Positions 24,603 through 36,247 of a stretch of 64,000 nt of DNA are shown piece by piece. The first letter of the stretch is position 1; each line of letters starts with the position of its first letter. The notes under the pieces are model-generated. The model did not search any database and was not told where the DNA came from. It saw only the letters and a program-made list of their open reading frames with translations. The position numbers were made by a program, and so were the translations under genes. The DNA is from Pilatotrama ljubarskyi (lineage: Eukaryota > Basidiomycota > Agaricomycetes > Polyporales > Polyporaceae), in contig MU277703.1 in NCBI GenBank assembly GCA_022385805.1, forward strand, positions 186,001-250,000, read 5' to 3'.

Positions 24603-24697
24603 TCCTTCGAGCCGGGATCGAACCAGCGACCTCAAGATCAGCTTGTGGCTGTGTAACCGATTACAGTCTCGCGCTCTTCCAACTGAGCTATCGAAGG
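24603..24697 (-). tRNA. tRNA-Tyr (GTA) with intron
   Basis: On the minus strand the acceptor CCTTCGA pairs with TCGAAGG and the D-stem GCTC with GAGC. The anticodon arm is CGAGA-CTGTAA...A-TCTTG with anticodon GTA. A 22-nt intron follows the base 3' of the anticodon (canonical 37/38 position), then the T-arm GCTGG TTCGATC CCGGC, and discriminator A. The C1-G72 pair fits eukaryotic tRNA-Tyr. A T5 run (AAAAA at 24597-24601 on the plus strand) is a Pol III terminator. Confidence 0.93.
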
Positions 24698-25171
24698 CTG
24701 ATAGTGTACCTGTAACGATGTTATTAGTGAGAGCGTGTATCCATGCAGGTGCGTGCCGTCGAGCTCTTCTAAAGAACCTTCCGCGCCTGCGTGCGGGGTA
24801 CGACTCGGAGCTGGTACTGCACACTCCGCCACCAAGCGCGTCCATCCTCGCTCAGTAACGCGCCCACGCTCAGGACACTGCCAGGGCAGAGGAATATGTA
24901 CAAATGTTTGGGGATTCCCATGACAGTGAAACAGTCTGCTGTATAGGTGGGCATGGTACGAGAGTGCGCTGAGCCGAGCCTAATATAGCGGTGACCCCAC
25001 CCAGACCGCCCACTGTAATCCGTGTGAACTCACGCGCTCCCCGCTCCCCAAAAGCCCCACCTGCGCTCCTATAGCCTATCAGCCCAGCCTTCCCTCTCTT
25101 CCCAAACCACATCGCAACCGACACCTAAGCCGCACAAGCATCTGCTCGTCGCCCACCACCCGCCCACCACC

Positions 25172-25798
25172 ATGTCCACCGCCCTCCGCGCCCTCTCCAA
25201 GCACGCCCGTGCCCTCTCCAACGCATCCCGCAGCGTGCCCAGCACCTCCCGCGCGTTCCACTCCCCCTTCGCCGTCCTCTCCACGTCGCAATCGCCCTTG
25301 ACGACCCCGCCCGCCGCCTCGTCCTCCGTCAGCAGCGTATACGAGAAGCAGGCCGACCACTCCCCGGACCCCTTCTCCGGCTCCGCCGGACACCGCACCT
25401 ACGTCGTCTCCGAGCCCGACCCCGCCCACACGCCGTACGAGGTCCCCTCCGGCGCATACCCCACCTCCGCACCATACCAGAACTACACCCGCACAGAGTC
25501 CCCCGTGCCCGAAGGCGCGCAATACGCCTCGACCGCCCCCGGCCTCGCGCACCCCATCACCCAGAAGGTCCCCCGGAACGAGGCGGGCGTCGGTGAGAGC
25601 GCTGCGCTCCGCCATAGAGAGGCTCCCGGGGAGATGCATGCGCGCGGCGGCAGCTACGGCGGGCAGGGCCTGCCCGACGCGTCAAGTACCCAGAAGGGTC
25701 AGGGCGAGCTCCCCGACAGCAACCCTCCTCCGCTCTTCGAGCACGCCGAGAAGTTCTCCAAAGCCGGCGTCGACCACGCCTGGAAGGAGCGGAAGTGA
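25172..25798 (+). CDS. Small conserved mitochondrial-type fungal protein
   Basis: An intronless 208-residue frame with strong C/G-ending codons. The start CACCATG at 25172 opens an Arg/Ser/Ala presequence (MSTALRALSKHARALSNASR, then VPSTSRAFHS) that predicts mitochondrial import. The body is Pro/Ser-rich. The C-terminal half holds the part I recall as conserved across fungi: RNEAGVGESAALRHREAPGE, RGGSYGGQGLPD, PLFEHAEKFSKAGVDHAWKE and a final RK. No enzyme motif is visible and I know of no assigned function. Confidence 0.82.
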   Translation: MSTALRALSKHARALSNASRSVPSTSRAFHSPFAVLSTSQSPLTTPPAASSSVSSVYEKQADHSPDPFSGSAGHRTYVVSEPDPAHTPYEVPSGAYPTSAPYQNYTRTESPVPEGAQYASTAPGLAHPITQKVPRNEAGVGESAALRHREAPGEMHARGGSYGGQGLPDASSTQKGQGELPDSNPPPLFEHAEKFSKAGVDHAWKERK

Positions 25799-27178
25799 GC
25801 GAGCCCGCTCGCGGCTACTCGTCGTCGTTGTGTAGGAGAGGTTCACGGGATTGTTCGGGATGTTCCATAATCGCAGGTCGCTCTCGCCGCTGTTTGCGCT
25901 GTGTCTGTACATGCACCCCCGCACGATAAGTAGTTGTACGAATACGTGTTGTTGTCCCCTTGTCCACCATATCCCGGCCGTAATGCATAGACTGTACATT
26001 GTCCTTCCATTGCCCAGACGTCCATCTCCTGGCCCGTGCGCGTACTTGGCTGCGTGCATTGAATCGAGCGATCCGCGCGGCCTTCCGCGACGACGCTGGA
26101 CGCACTCGAGACGCGTCCTAGACTCGCGCGCGCGTCGCAGCGGCCGTAGAGCGTCCATAACGTCACAGCTCGCGTCAGTACGCGTAGCATAATCCCCACC
26201 GGCCCGGACATGCGCGCCAATAGCATCGCCTGAATTTCGACATTACATAATATTGACCACGGCGGCGAGGCGGTCGTTACACTCACTGGTATACTGGCGG
26301 TCACCGGCTTCGACTCGATGAAGGCGCGAGGGCATGGCACGAGGGTCAACAGGCTTGATGCAGAAGCCGCCATGTCTCCTTGCTCTCGGATAAGCCGCGA
26401 ACTCCGGGATGAAACGAATTCACTCCTTGGTAGAAATTGGATATGCCATTGGAGTAGTATTTAGACGATGACTACCAGACATGCATCGACTGCACGATGA
26501 GAGAAGAAAGAGTAGAAACCAATCGGAGATAGAGAGGGAAAGGCAGGCACAGCGTTCTACGCTAGCATCTGGATGCGAGACAGAAAGGGCTCTGGCGACA
26601 GTACGCAATCCCGACTACTCAGGAAGCGACGCCGCTTTAGAGGATATGCGGTACGCGGAGAGTCGGCAAGTAGGAAGAGGAGGAACGAGCGGCGGGGTCC
26701 TTTGGGCCGGAACCAGAGCGAGGAGAGAGCGCGAGCGCGAACCAAACCGTATTTCGAGGGACAGAGACGATGGTGGGGGATGAGACTTCCAAGTATGCGA
26801 TTAGGGGCGCCAACCCGGGATAGCGAATATACACAGGCGAAGTGAGGGGGTATGCGGTGGGTGCAGGTGTATGTGGAGATGTGTATATATGTACGTCGTC
26901 GCGGGGTCGTCAACCGGCCACTGAGATTGCGGAGAGCGAGGGCCAGGGGGCGTGAAGCACAGAGAACGCTCAGAGCAGTGCGAACACTAGGAGGAACTGC
27001 GGTAAGATATGGTCGTTCGTCGGGTCGTCAGAGGCGTAACAAGTTGAAACATCTGCAAGCCTACAGAATGAATACAAAACCAAGCATATCATCAGCGCCT
27101 TGCAACATACAATCCTGGAACCAAACAAACGTACAAGTCGATCCACGCAGCCGGTGCGCGCCTAGGCGACGCAAGTCA
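25799..27178. other. Intergenic region without recognisable gene
   Basis: About 1.4 kb between two convergent 3' ends. Purine-rich on the plus strand around 26480-26800. It should include the 3' UTRs. Open frames here have no coherent coding signal. Confidence 0.4.
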
Positions 27179-29570
27179 TCATGCCCGACAGCAGAATGCA
27201 GCCCAGAATCCCTTCTTCCTGCCACCACCGTGCTCGCCCTGCTCACCGACGCGCTCCATCTGCTCTCTGTCGTACAGGCCCATGCCGCGCGTGCCTTGGC
27301 CGTTCATCTGGTCCTGTCTTGTGCCAGTGCCACCAGTCGTCGTGCCCTCCCGGCTCGCCGTGCCGTTCTTGCCTTGGCCACCCTGGCCGTACATGAAAGA
27401 CTCAGAGTTGTCTGGGTGTTGCTGAAGAGGGCTAGCACCGTTGCCGGTGGGTGTCCCATTCGGAGGAACGGGTGACTGCCGCCCATACGCGTTGGTGCGA
27501 TATCCACCTGGACTAGGTGCCGCAGCGTATGGGTGGGGAGCAACGAGGCCGCTATCCCGCTCGCCGCGGGATACATGCTGCTGGCTCTGGCGACGGCTCT
27601 GGGGCGCAAGCGGTTGCACGCTTACATGCTCGCGCGAACCGCCGCGCGAGGCGTCGTGAGGGCGACGGCTGCTGCCCTTGACATGCGCGGGGGTGGGCGC
27701 AAGCACGAGGGGAGATGATGGCGATGCCGCGCCTTCCTGGAGGGCATTCCGGGAAGACCTGTGGGCTCGTTCCCGGTCGCGATGACGCTCGCGGTGGGGA
27801 GTGTGAGGGGTGCCACCGTGTGCGGAGGCCAGGAGCGCAGAAGTCTGCTCGAGCGTCAGTAGGTGATTATATGCGTCGTTGTTATGACGTACATGGCCTG
27901 CTTCCCAGCCCTTGCCGCCGTTCAGTAGCATCCAGTCGAAGACGCCGTCCTCGGGTTCGCCGAGCGTCTTCAGGACCTTCGTGAACAGCTCCCGCAAGAA
28001 GTCGTAGTCAGGGGTCTCCTCGAACCCAAGTTTACGGACATAGTTCATGTAGATGGCGAACTCCTCTGTGAATGCCGTAAGTCAGAGGACAATTGTGGGA
28101 CCTGTGCACCTGTGCGCCTACTCACCAGGGAAGCCCTCGCAGAGCTCCTCAATGGGGGTGCTCTGCTTCTTCTCGCCAATCTTTTCGTACTTCTGTTTGT
28201 TGGTCGCGGCACGAAGGCCCTGCCAGGGCAAACCGCCTCGCAGGAAATACATGAAGACGTGCCCGAGCGATTCCAAGTCGTCACGGCGGGACTGCTCGCG
28301 TCCCAAGTGGGTGTTGATGGACATGTAACGAGCAGTACCGGACAAAGACTTCCGCTCCCGGTATGGAATGTGGACCTTCGTCTTGGGATCCCGGTAGTGC
28401 TTCGCCATACCGAAGTCTTGGGAGCAAAGTCAGTAAACGGTCCAGCATTACAGCGTCAACGAGACATCGTTTCAGGAAACCGAGAGTGGGGCTCTGGCAG
28501 GTCGGCCAAGATGACCTAGAGGTAACACGAAACTGAAACGAGGAGCGTATGCACTTACCAATGATGTGGATGACGTTAGCCGTCTTCGTCCCAGGGACTC
28601 CAATCAAGAAGTTGTCGGGCTTGATGTCACGGTAAATGAGGGACTTCTCGTGAATCGACTGGACACGAGTGACCTGTACAATTATAAGGCTGGGTTAGCT
28701 TTCCGGAGCATGGAGAGGCGTCGGGCATTGGGTGCAGACGCAGCGGCTGTGTGCGATACCGCAGGCTCCCAGCGGGGCCGACGAAGCCGCAAGCGACTCC
28801 CTCCTGGAAGCGCTCCGTGTCGGCAGACGCATAGGCGCTGGCATCCGATTACAAGCCGATAGTGGCGGAGGTAACTCGTGCGATAGCAGGCGGTGTGCAG
28901 ACCTCAAGGACAACGTCCACAAGGCGGACGGCAGCGGGCTGCGACTTCCAATGCAGGTTCTAGTATGGGCAACCCACCATCTGCTTGGCGGCCATGCAGA
29001 CCGTCTTGATGCTGAACTTGCGGCCGCACATGTCAAAGAGGTCTTCGAGGTTGGGGCCGAGAAGGTCAATGACGAGGACATTGTGCAGGCCCTCCTGACC
29101 GAAGTAGTGAACCTGAGGTACGCCCGCTACATCATGAGAAGAGGGGCAGGTGAGTACGGCGTGCTGCTGCAGCGTATGCGGAAACCGAGGAGCGACGCAC
29201 GGGTGCCATTCAATGTCCTGTAGGACCTGTACTCGTCTCGCAGCTGTGGGGCTTCAGACTTGCGTGGTTCCTAGGCGTAACACCGAGGTCAGAGGCTGCG
29301 CGACGTTGCTCTGTGAACGACATCGCGTTACATACAAATTTAATGGCAACTGGCTGGTTGTTGAGCATGTTGGTGCCTGCGCAAAGCGACCTCTATGTTA
29401 TTCAACCCGTCCTCTGAAAGGAGCTGATTCGTCGTACCTTCAAAGACGACACCAAAGGAACCCTCTCCAATCTTCTTCCCAACCCTGAAGTGATTGCCCA
29501 CGACACCATTGGAAGTAGCAGACTGGGAATGGTGACCTGAGGAAGAGGCAATCACATGAGGGGTGGTCAT
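27179..29570 (-). CDS. Casein kinase I (Yck/CK1, membrane-anchored type)
   Basis: Ser/Thr kinase of the CK1 family. The start at 29570 reads [16 protein letters not shown]; the kinase domain opens with [19 protein letters not shown]. The catalytic loop is [12 protein letters not shown], followed by [11 protein letters not shown], then the CK1 signature [20 protein letters not shown] and [21 protein letters not shown]. The kinase domain ends near [13 protein letters not shown] and [17 protein letters not shown] long low-complexity tail (Ser, Pro, Gly, Gln rich; [12 protein letters not shown] type) leads to [10 protein letters not shown] Cys pair near the C-terminus is typical of palmitoylated Yck-type CK1, so plasma-membrane location is likely. 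About six introns. The adjacent ATG choice is supported by the first in-frame ATG before [10 protein letters not shown]. Confidence 0.92.
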
Positions 29571-31847
29571 GCTGGCAAGGGTAACCGAGGGAGAAAAGGA
29601 AAGCGGGGATAGAGGCAAGGAGGACGAGGAGAGGAGCCAGCAGGAAGGGGATCAAGCAACGGCGGAGTCTCAACTGCCCTCCCCGCCGGCCCTCCTGCCG
29701 GTTTTGGTCCCCACGCCGCCTCAGCGCCTCCTCCCACGTCCCACAACGCCACGATCAACGTAAGAGGCGCGCGGAACTCGCCCTCGTACGGTCAAGAAAT
29801 ACACTCAGAGCGTACTGTTTGCACTGCGGAATGCCACCATGGGTTGTTCTGGTAGTACGAGGGCAACAAGTGGGCATTGAGGACAGAGGATCGCGCCTCT
29901 TCAGTATTACAGCTCGCCGAGGTCCATAGGGGCTTCATTTGCGGTTATCTCGGCGCGGAAACCTTTCCTCGCACACATGACAGTTGCCGGTGCGGCTTGA
30001 GCAGTACGAAGCATAAACAGTGGCTAGGGGACAGTACAATACTGGGCAACAAGGAAGAGGGGCAAGACGACCGTGAACCGTTCTGCGTAGATGCAAGCGC
30101 TAGCCACTGATGCGTGGCCAAGGTCCCTGGCGGGTGCAGTACGTCGAAGGGATCGGCCTAGTGCCTGTTCAATTCTGTCCAAACGAGCTACCGTAAGCGC
30201 GAGTGCCACGCCCCCGAGCAAGTTCTGCAATGCTGCATCTGTGATTCGTGGCTTGTCAGAGACGAGTGAGCTGCAGAGCTGCACCACCGCCGGCCGGTGA
30301 GTATGGGAGATGATAAACTGTCTCGATCCGTCCGAGTAATACCCAAGGAAGCTCGGAGTGAAAGAGCAGGGTAGGACTGAAAGCCTTGAAGCTGCACGAG
30401 CCGTGGCCTTACTTGCTTAGCGTGTGTACCGAAGGGTAACACCTGCACTTCGCCATTAGACCCGACTCGCCAGCTTATAATAGGACCCCCCAACTGCGTC
30501 ATCGATATATTCTCGCTGCTCGTCACCTGCAGAAGCAAGTCGCGTGGTGGCAACGATATCGGAGATGAGCTTGCCTTGCAGATCTCGCTGGCTGTTGACC
30601 CTAACGAGCCCTTCCCGAAGTTCCTATTGGATGGATCAGGGCGCACGAGAGAAGGGAGGCCAGACCACCTCTCCGTCCGTCCAAGTGCGGCGCAATATTA
30701 CCATTGGACCGCGGAAATTGCGCAGCATGGCGTGCCCGAGCCCGAGGCAGCGACGCCCGAAGCTGCACACGCACGCAGTCGTAGCTCGGAGCAAGGCTTC
30801 GGCGAGCGTGACGAAACACCGAAGGTGCTATACCTTCAGGGAGACTCGGCATCTCGGGTAAGCCCCATACTCGTAGAGCAGGCTTCCCTCAACTGCGTCG
30901 GGACTCGGGAATTCGGGAATTCACCCAATGCCCGACTGCCTACGTACATGGGTCAGTCTGTAAGGTCCCGGCTGCTGCAGCTGCCAGCAAGAGTACAATG
31001 TGATACTCACGACCGTGTTCCACCCTTAAATGTATGTGCTCCGTCTCCGTAGCCTCGCATAGCGGACAGAACTCAGCGAAGACTGGACCACCATAGTCTG
31101 CTTCATAATGCCCCCACCATACCGTAGGTCGAAAGATCACCGCCCGCATCAGCACATTTGATCTCCGACGTCCGTGAAGATCTAAGCGCCTGCCACTCGT
31201 TCGTGCTGTGTTGCATTTGCTCAACAAGTTATGACATTTGCATGCCACTAATGCATTCAATTGAGGAACGAAATGACTACCGGAGGGCATGGTAGGTAGC
31301 CGGGAGAAGAAGGGCTGCTCCGAAATACATTCTGTGGATATAGGTGTGTCGCTTCTCCTGTCCACGACATATTCTCGTCATTGCGACATGCTAGGAGCGT
31401 CAGACGAGCTCAGCGGTAACGTAGAAACTCTCCCTAAATGTCTGTAGGCAATGGTGTACCCGACATGCGTGCAGAAGGACCATCCGAGGTGAACAACCAC
31501 GGACTGTAGGCAGTTTGGGCCAGTACGAAGGTGGACGAAGTGACTTTCAGCCACTCGGCATCCCTGCCATCACTCGGCATTGTCAACTCTGCTGATCCGG
31601 ATGCCCATTTTGGGCCCATTCGTCGACCTACGGTATCGCTGGGGTATTATGAAGCAGACGTCCGTTGTGCTCGTCCCTCCCCCCGTCACAGAGCACATTC
31701 GGAGCGTCTGCCTAGGGGAGACTAGGACCACCAACCGTGCCGGGATGTCAAACTCGCCGCGACAACACTGCGAGCTCATTATCGCGATCGCAGGCGTTCT
31801 CACGAAGACCAAGCGGCCTACACGAACGGAAGATTTTGCGGAGGGGC
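29571..31847. other. Anonymous region upstream of the CK1 gene
   Basis: The first ~200 bp should hold the CK1 promoter. A plus-strand stretch at 30576-30860 (translation around LQISLAVDPNEPFPKFLLDG) has protein-like composition but no recognisable family and no clear start or splice partners. It may be an orphan or decayed gene. Confidence 0.35.
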
Positions 31848-31855
31848 GGTGCGAT
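31848..31855 (+). repeat. Target site duplication, left copy (GGTGCGAT)
   Basis: Identical to 32295-32302 on the other side of the 439-bp element. Confidence 0.85.
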
Positions 31856-32294
31856 AGGCCCCCTGATAATCCCAGGTAGGCCGGCCGATTAGCGCCCGTG
31901 TCTGGGAGGGTCCGTGTCCGGACGGATTTTGGCGAGAATGTCCGGATTTTCGGCCGCCCGGCGGATCCTGAGTGGGCATGTCCGGACCTTCCGCCCGGCC
32001 CCTGCAGGGCCGGGCGGGCTGCAGCATAAGGGTTCCCCTCCGGTCCGCGGCTCCCGACCCCCGCTGTCGGCGCTTCACGGCCGCCTAAAACCGCTGCCCC
32101 CCACCCATGTCCGGATGGGGGACCGGCCGACGTACCGCCCTCTCCCCCCATGTCTGGACTATCGGCCGGGTGAGAAGGCCTTTTTGGGCCTCCGTGTCCG
32201 GACTCTCGATCATCATCCAGCCTCCAAAACCTTAGACGCCGTCCGGATGACGGGCGCTTATCGGCCGGGATACCCTGGGATTATCAGGGGGCCT
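31856..32294. mobile_element. 439-bp non-autonomous hAT-like element (MITE)
   Basis: The ends are inverted repeats: AGGCCCCCTGATAATCCCAG at 31856 and its reverse complement ending at 32294, with weaker similarity continuing inward through CGGCCGAT.AGCGCCCGT. The element is flanked by a perfect 8-bp direct repeat GGTGCGAT (31848-31855 and 32295-32302). An 8-bp target duplication is typical of hAT transposons. There is no transposase; the inside is GC-rich and has several TGTCCGGA motifs. The perfect target duplication suggests a recent insertion. Confidence 0.85.
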
Positions 32295-32302
32295 GGTGCG
32301 AT
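32295..32302 (+). repeat. Target site duplication, right copy (GGTGCGAT)
   Basis: Identical to 31848-31855. It directly abuts the right inverted repeat. Confidence 0.85.
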
Positions 32303-32959
32303 GCAGCTGCTTACGAGAGGTAATACGCGGAGCGTTCGATTTGTCCGGAAAACACGGATGACAGGCCTCCGCTCACGAATGGCCGATTGTGGCTAGGTTT
32401 TCTCACCCTTCGGCCTCCCGCGATGATGTAGATAAGGTCTCCGAACTGTCCACGCAGACGACGGGTGACGCCTGGGCAAGCCAGAGGATAAACTTCGTAG
32501 CAAGAGGGTGGTCTGTAGACGCCGTGTCAGCCGTGTATTGCATGGAGGAAGGTTCGGAGGCGGACAGAGGGCGGAAGGGAAGGTTGTCCGAGGTGACGCT
32601 GCATTATGAGCCCGGGTCACGCAATCGTCACGAGCTGTGACCCACTATCCAGATCACTGCCGTCCGGTGCGGCGCCCCAGCAGCTGCTCACCAATCCTCC
32701 GTCCTGCTATTTGTAACGCCCCTCTCCAGCTCATATATACATTCCGGCGCTCGTTCTGTCCGTGCGCGACCTTACCTGCTTACACCCGACCCCGGATTCC
32801 TGGTCTTCTGCCTCCTACCGGCTCCCTACAGCTCGCACTTGCTCCTCGGCGTACCTCTCTCTCGTTCGCACACACTAGTCGCACACGCGCAAGCACCCGC
32901 ACACTCTCGCGCTCCTACTCGCACACAGGAGCTTACTCAGTAGCCAACGCGCGCACGCC

Positions 32960-33992
32960 ATGCAGCCAGGAGTGGTCTCGTTGGTGGTCATATCCGACAT
33001 CGTGCGTCCCTTGCCCCCTTTTCTTCAGCGTACCTGGGCGCGCACTGACCGCGGGGTCTCACACCGTCATCCGCAGACTTGTCCATGGTGCTATATCGGG
33101 CAGCGCGAGCTACAGAAGGCGATCGCGGATGTCGCGGACTGCGGGCTGGACATCCGGGTTGAACACCGGCCATTCCTCCTGCACCCCTCCATGGAGGAAG
33201 ACAAAGCCATCGACAAGCACACCTTCTACGTCGAGAAGTTTGGGGAGGAGAAACTCAAGCAAGTGAAGCAGATGGTGAATGCGCGCGCGAAGGCAGTCGG
33301 CATCGAGATGTGAGTGCGAAGTCCTGTCGTTGCATCTGGCCGTCCGTCGCCGGACTTGTCGGCGGCTGGTTCAACTACGAGAGAGCTTACCTGTCTCTGT
33401 TTCTCGTTGCAGTGCATGGGAGGGCTGGGTCTGCCAGACCATCCGGGCGCACCGTCTCCTTCGCAAGGCCTATGAATTAGGCGGCCAAGAGATTCAGGAG
33501 AAGTTCCTCGACGAGCTCTTTTACGCGTATTTTACCGAGGGCAAGAACATAGCCGACACCGACTTCCTCGCCGAGCTTGCGGAGAGCGCGGGCGTCTTGC
33601 CCAAGGACAAGGTGCGTCGCACGCCGCATTGTTGTGTGAGAGCGGATGACGCCTTACGTTTGTCGCAGGTCATCGAGTTCTTGAAGTCCGACGAGTATCG
33701 CGCGGAGGTGGACCAGATGGCCTGCGAGGCGCGTAAGAAGGGTGTTACTGGCGTACCTTTCACCATAATCAACGGACGGTGGGCCGTGAGCGGCGGCCAG
33801 ACGTCGGATGTCTACACCCAGGTGCGCAGCCTGAAACATTCCTCCCTCTCGTTTGCTGACTGTTGCTCCTGCTAGATCTTCCGCAAGCTCGCTGGCAAGG
33901 GGCCCTTGCATTCGATTCCTGCCGCCCCAAGCTGCTCTGATACTGGCTGTCCCGCTGCCGCTGCTGCCGCGGCTGCTACGGTCAAGTCGTGA
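32960..33992 (+). CDS. DsbA-family thioredoxin-fold oxidoreductase (FrnE-like)
   Basis: Five exons, 32960-33001, 33077-33309, 33413-33611, 33669-33821 and 33876-33992, all GT-AG, give 247 residues. The start ATG at 32960 reads MQPGVVSLVVISDI and splices to TCPWCYIGQREL, which contains the active-site CPWC of the FrnE/DsbA group. The helical insert contains RPFLLHPSM, and WEGWVCQTIRAHRLLRKAYE matches the usual A-H-R-L segment. The cis-Pro loop is GVTGVPFTIINGRWAVSGGQ, typical of the family. A Ser/Ala/Cys-rich tail ends at TVKS. Family members act as disulfide isomerases or GST-kappa-like enzymes; the substrate is unknown. No signal peptide, so probably cytosolic. Confidence 0.92.
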
Positions 33993-34713
33993 GTTCCCCC
34001 GGAGTGAAAACATCGCGCTACATTTCTTCAAGCGAGTGTCAGCCATGGTTTCTTTCGCGGCCGTCTGCTCGCTATCTGCGATATACCTCCTATTTGCGGT
34101 TGGCTGAATTGCTGTTGTACACTATTGTTTCTGCTAGCCCAGTATGTTTGTAGTACTTTGGACATGTCCCTGCGGTTGGGCGCGCTGCAGTGTAGGACGT
34201 CGTGTGGCCGGTGATATACAAGCATCGTCGTGGTTAATCGACATGAATGAGGGTGTCTACAACGGCCTGGATACAGTGCGCAGCATGTTGACTCAGCCCG
34301 CTAGACTCTGTTCGCGGCGGTCCGAGAAGTGGGCAAGGGTGCTTATGCGGCGACGATCTGCAGCCTTGAGCATGGCATTGCATACGAGCGCCTCGACGAG
34401 CCGGTGTGCCGGACTCCAATGCGTGGAATACGGTGTGACGTCACCTGCTGAACGAGCGAGAACGGCGGCTGCGCAGAGTCCGGACGCGTTTCTGCTCGAA
34501 CGCATAAGATCACCCAGGCCAGTCTCCACACACGATGCAGTCCCTCGCCCACCTCTATCTCTCGCCCTGCCTCCAGCGGGCTCGACGTCGCCGATCGCCT
34601 GACAGCCGCAGTTGCGGTTCGTCCTGTCCAGCGCACGCAGCTACCTGCTCGGTCTCATCGTAAACGACGCGCACACGACTACCTTCAGCATACCGTGAAG
34701 AACGATATCAAAA
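33993..34713. other. Intergenic region without recognisable gene
   Basis: 720 bp holding the 3' UTR of the oxidoreductase gene and the promoter of the next gene. Nothing else was recognised. Confidence 0.4.
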
Positions 34714-35966
34714 ATGCTGTTCCTCCCACACCAGCACGAGCACTGGCTGTATGTATGGATACCCCTCTTCGGCGCCTTCATGTGGTTTGGTGAGTCTTCT
34801 GCCTACAAGAAGACAGTGGCAGAAGCTGATCTAATTCCCGTTGTACATATCAGCTACATTGTGGGCACTCCTCATAACTTGGCTTGCCAGCGGTAGACCA
34901 CGCTACGTCTCCATGGATGGGAAGATTGCGTACATCTCCGACGTCGGCGCTGACATCCTCAAGCCGCTATTCATCGTCGGATGTGCCATAACCGGGCTCT
35001 CATTCTTCCTCTCTTGCGCTATTGAGAGATGGCTGAGACATGAGGGAAGGTGTGTACATGCTATCAGCACCATGTGCACCACAACATAACTGAGTAAACG
35101 TTCAACGCAGATTAGTTGCCAATATGCGTCGTCGCGAGCGCGTCCTATCCTGCCTCTCCATCTTCTTCGCCTCTGTCGGGATGTGCGGGCTCATCCTACT
35201 CTCCATCTTCGATACGAAGCGGCACCCGAGCCTGCACCGGGTCTTCCTCCTCGTGTTCATAGTCGGAGTCGGCCTTAGTGCCATCTTCACGGTATCGGAG
35301 GTACGATCTAGCTTGTCTACGATCCAGCACCCCGAGCTAACCGTGTTGTCGTCGTTCAGTATCGTTGGATCAGTCACGACTTCGTCGAAATACGCAAGCT
35401 CAAGCACGCGTACATCGCCAAGGGGACCATCGCTGGCATCCTCATCTTGCTCGCGATCGCATTTGCCATCACCTTATTCCAGGCCACGGATCCTGGAGGT
35501 GTGTGAACACTTCATCAACTGTTGGCGGCTAACTGAGTGCAATTACGTCGTTACAGCCATCCTGGAGTGGATCATCGCGTTCGGCTTCACGTTCTACGTC
35601 CTCACCTTCTTCTTCGACCTGCGCATGGCGAAGGGCGTGCACAAGGGCGAGCTTTCTCGGCAACGCCTCCTCGCCATGCAGCAACGCGGCCAGGGCGGCG
35701 CCGCGACCCGCGAAGCCAATGAGGCCGGCGGTCCTCCCGGTGCCAACGGCTACGCAGGCCATGCGAATGGCTACGGAAATGGCGTAGCGGCGAACGGCTA
35801 CCAGGGCGGTGGCTACGCCGCAAACGGCCATGGCGCGGCTGGCCCGAACGGCTACGCGCAGATGAGCAACGCGAATGGCCCCGCGACGGTCGGGCGGGCG
35901 GATGCCCCGATAGCCTATCCTGCGAACGCGCGTGCCGCGAACAGGGCGAGTGCTGGATACCCCTAG
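34714..35966 (+). CDS. Sfk1/FRAG1/DRAM-family membrane protein
   Basis: Multi-pass membrane protein. MLFLPHQHEHWLYVWIPLFG opens TM1, and introns then join TLWALLITWLASGRP, MDGKIAYISDVGADILKPLF, IVGCAITGLSFFLSCAIERW, RRRERVLSCLSIFFASVGMC and RVFLLVFIVGVGLSAIFTVS. The last exons give HAYIAKGTIAGILILLAIAF and AILEWIIAFGFTFYVLTFFF. The motif SDVGA...KPLF and the six-helix layout fit the FRAG1/DRAM/Sfk1 family (Sfk1 works with the PI 4-kinase Stt4 at the plasma membrane). The C-terminal tail is a Gly/Asn/Ala/Tyr-rich repeat with the unit NGY (GANGYAGHANGYGNGVAANG). About five introns. I am confident of the family but not of the exact function. Confidence 0.83.
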
Positions 35967-36247
35967 GTCGCAATAGAAAAAAAAACTGTTTCGGCCTGGA
36001 CATGGACGATATCACTGCCCCTCCCCGGCTCCGTTTTCTTGGACGATACTGTAGCTACTACAGTACTGTAGTGTAATACCTCCGTTGCTGTTGATGCATA
36101 ATGCTCCCGTAGCATGTAGACTAGATGTTCCTACGTACCTCTGATATATGCACTTTTCTTGTCAACGTCCGGATGTGATGACCAGCCTGGAGTACCTGAA
36201 TGACATGAGTGCGAAAGTGGCTCTGCGGAACGAGAATAAGCAAAAAG

